NCBI GenBank assembly: GCA_037783545.1
Contig: JBBELK010000164.1
Span: 2,108,001-2,172,000 of the forward strand
DNA length: 64,000 bases
Reading direction: 5' to 3'
Source: Henricia sp. BOLD:AAB3569
Lineage: Eukaryota; Echinodermata; Asteroidea; Spinulosida; Echinasteridae
In this document: positions 53,601 through 56,600 of the stretch, in pieces
How the letters are laid out: each line of letters begins with the position of its first letter
How positions within the stretch are numbered: position 1 is the first letter of the stretch
Notes under the pieces: generated by a model
The model's input: only the letters and a program-made list of their open reading frames with translations
What the model was told of the DNA's origin: nothing
Databases searched by the model: none
Translations under genes and position numbers: made by a program

Positions 53601-56600
53601 ACAATAGCTTTTAAGCTGATAAATCTAATGCAGTATTTCTTTGTCTGATGCAATAGATGTGCGCCTGGATTTACCGGTGTGAATTGTAGTTTCGCAATTG
53701 GTGCGACAACATTACCGCCAACAACGAGCGCCGTAACAATAGCTCTAGAGGGTAAGAGGGCTTGCTTCTCTCCATGAACTGCAGTTTTGTTCCATTGTTT
53801 TAATTTCTGAAGGAAATACTGAAACACAAAACCAGCGATTCCAAAATTGAGATATAGCTTCTATTCGGGGTACACATTGGAGCTTGGCTTGAGGCACAGA
53901 TTTCCCAGGATTTGACCAACAAGCTCCAACAGGGGGTTCGATTGAGAATTTCATGTATACGTAGTTTAAGCATGATTGGCCCAAAGATGTTTTAGTAATT
54001 TAAGGAGCGTGACCAGATCACGTTTTTGATCCAACCATTTTTCTCACGGGTGTTGAGATTTTGATACCCTATCATGTGTCTTATTTTTCTCATCACCATT
54101 CTGAAATTTCGTGCCCTCAATCCGTTTATTTCCTGTAATATCGTCAAAAATCTAACTAACTTATGCAATGAGTATACACCAACCTTTTTGCTTCCATATC
54201 CAAATTTAAGATTGCAAATTTCTTGTCTTCTTTTCATGAATAGTATTTTGGGGAGGTATTTAAATGATTGTTAGAACAAAATCAATTGTGCCCCATTGTA
54301 TGTCAGAGGGTTAATTTTTTTGTAAATGTTTTTTTTTAAATTCCAGGTGGCTTATCATCAACGGCCCTCATCCTCATAATTTTCGGCTGCGTTTTTTTCC
54401 TGATTGCAATCATAGGCATGTTCCTATGCATATGTCTCATCATGAGACGGCAATACCAGAAGGGCATTTCGCGGCCATATCCTTACCCCATAAGGCCGGA
54501 TGACCTTCCGTATGAAGAATACGGCAACCGTAGATTGGCCAGTGGTGACGGTTACAGTATGACAACGAACAGTGATGAGGAAAATATGAACCGATTGCTT
54601 CGGGTCATGAGACAATCTCCGTATTTACAACAGGTATGTGGCATATGTCTCTAAATATATGACCTGTTACAACGAAATGAGCATAAAATCAGAATTTTCA
54701 GCAAAAAAGGGGCTTTCCAATGATATATAAGACATAAGGTAAAACTATTTCCCCAACGCAACACAGCTTGGAGAAGTGGTAGTGTTTAAACAAATCTTCA
54801 AACCAAATTTCTTAAAAGTTGCGAAGAAAACAAAATTGGTCTGAAAATAAATTTTTTAATTGTGGGATGATGCAAACAATTTGGAATCAAATAGATTAAG
54901 AATTGCTCTTTCCAAATATAACAAACCCTAAAATTGACCCCCACCCCTTTCAATTTCAACTTTACGCTCATTTCGTTGTGGCAGGTCACATATGGCACAA
55001 TGGTGTCGGGTTGGCGTAGTGGTTCTTTCCTCGCCTTTCACCTCTGGCGTCCCGGGTTCGATTCCTGGGCGTGTATGTGGATTGGGTTTGCAGTCCCTAC
55101 TTGACCGCGTGGGTTTCCCCCAGGAGATTTTCCTGGTGTTTTTCCTCTCACTTCTAAAACTGCAACTCCTTCGTCGTCATCTCAAGTTGATAATAAAGTG
55201 AAGCTAAAGCCGTATAGTTTATGGCATAAAGGGCCTTAGTTACCAAAGATGGCACAAAATAACAACAACTACAAATATGGCACACTTTAAAATAGGGTTA
55301 GGCCGGTGAAAACTTGGGGTTGCGGGTTCGATACCCGGCTGGGGTACATGCAAATTTGTTTCCGGTTGACACAACATTTTACATGAATAAGATCCTAGCT
55401 TTAACATCGTGCCTTTAGTTACTCCAACATTTCCTAATGTTATTTCTGGGATTTCCCTCGCAGGGATTGGCAAGCCGACATGAATTCATCCGACCTTACA
55501 TCGCAACAGGAAGAGAGGAGTTATATCGACACTATCGCGACGCCGAACGAGACGTAAGTTCATATTGGTTTTATCTTTAAATACCATAATTATTGTTTGG
55601 TTGACCGGTCTTAAGCCCGCCGCACACCTTTGCGATTTACCGGCCCATCGGACACCGGACCATCGGATCCGGAAAAATCAAACAAGCGTACGGTCAAACC
55701 GGCCCGAATTGTTTCAGCGCACACCTTTCCGGTTAGTGGTCCGATTATCCGGTAAATCGCAAAGGTGTGCGGCGGGCTTTAAGGGTGTGTTGTCCGTGCG
55801 TTTTTGGTGTGGCGCCTCGAAAGATAATGTTTTAAAATTAATATTTTTAAGAAACACAAAAGTTATTGACTTAAAAATGAGAAATAGACAAACGTTTAGT
55901 TATACATGTAGAACAGTTACTCTCAATATTTCAAATTATTGGCGCAAAACTGCAGAATAAAAACGGCGTTTTTCACAGGGGTTCCAAAGGCTATAATATA
56001 AAGTAAATGTTTACCTGTGTAAATATAAAGTAAATGCTTTAAAAATTTGTTCGGAGGAAAACAAAAATTTGAATTTGCTGAGAACCACGGACAATATAAC
56101 TTTAAACGAGGTGAAGCCGAGGGCAGTTATGATCTCACTTAATCTGGGTAACGTTTACCATTGGCTTGCACTTGGTTTAACCCACCAATCTTGGGGGATG
56201 CCACTTAACCCAGGTAATCTTTACCCTTGGTTTAACCCACCAATCTTGGGGATGCCACTTAACACGGGTAACTTTTACCCTTGGTTCGCACTTGGTTTAA
56301 CCCACCAATCTTGGGGGATGCCACTTAACCCAGGTAATCTTTACCCTTGGTTCGCACTTGGTTTAACCCACCAATCTTGGGGATGCCACTTAACCCGGGT
56401 AACTTTTACCCTTGGTTCGCACTTGGTTTAACCCACCAATCTTGGGGGATGGCACTTAACCTTTACCATTGGTTTAACCCACAAATGCTGGGGTTAATGG
56501 TGGATTGCAGACAAATATCTGGGTTATTTTTTACATCTGATGCTAAAAAGTGTTTGTGCTTTGCATTTCACAGGATGACGGTCGAAATGTTGCAGGCCGC

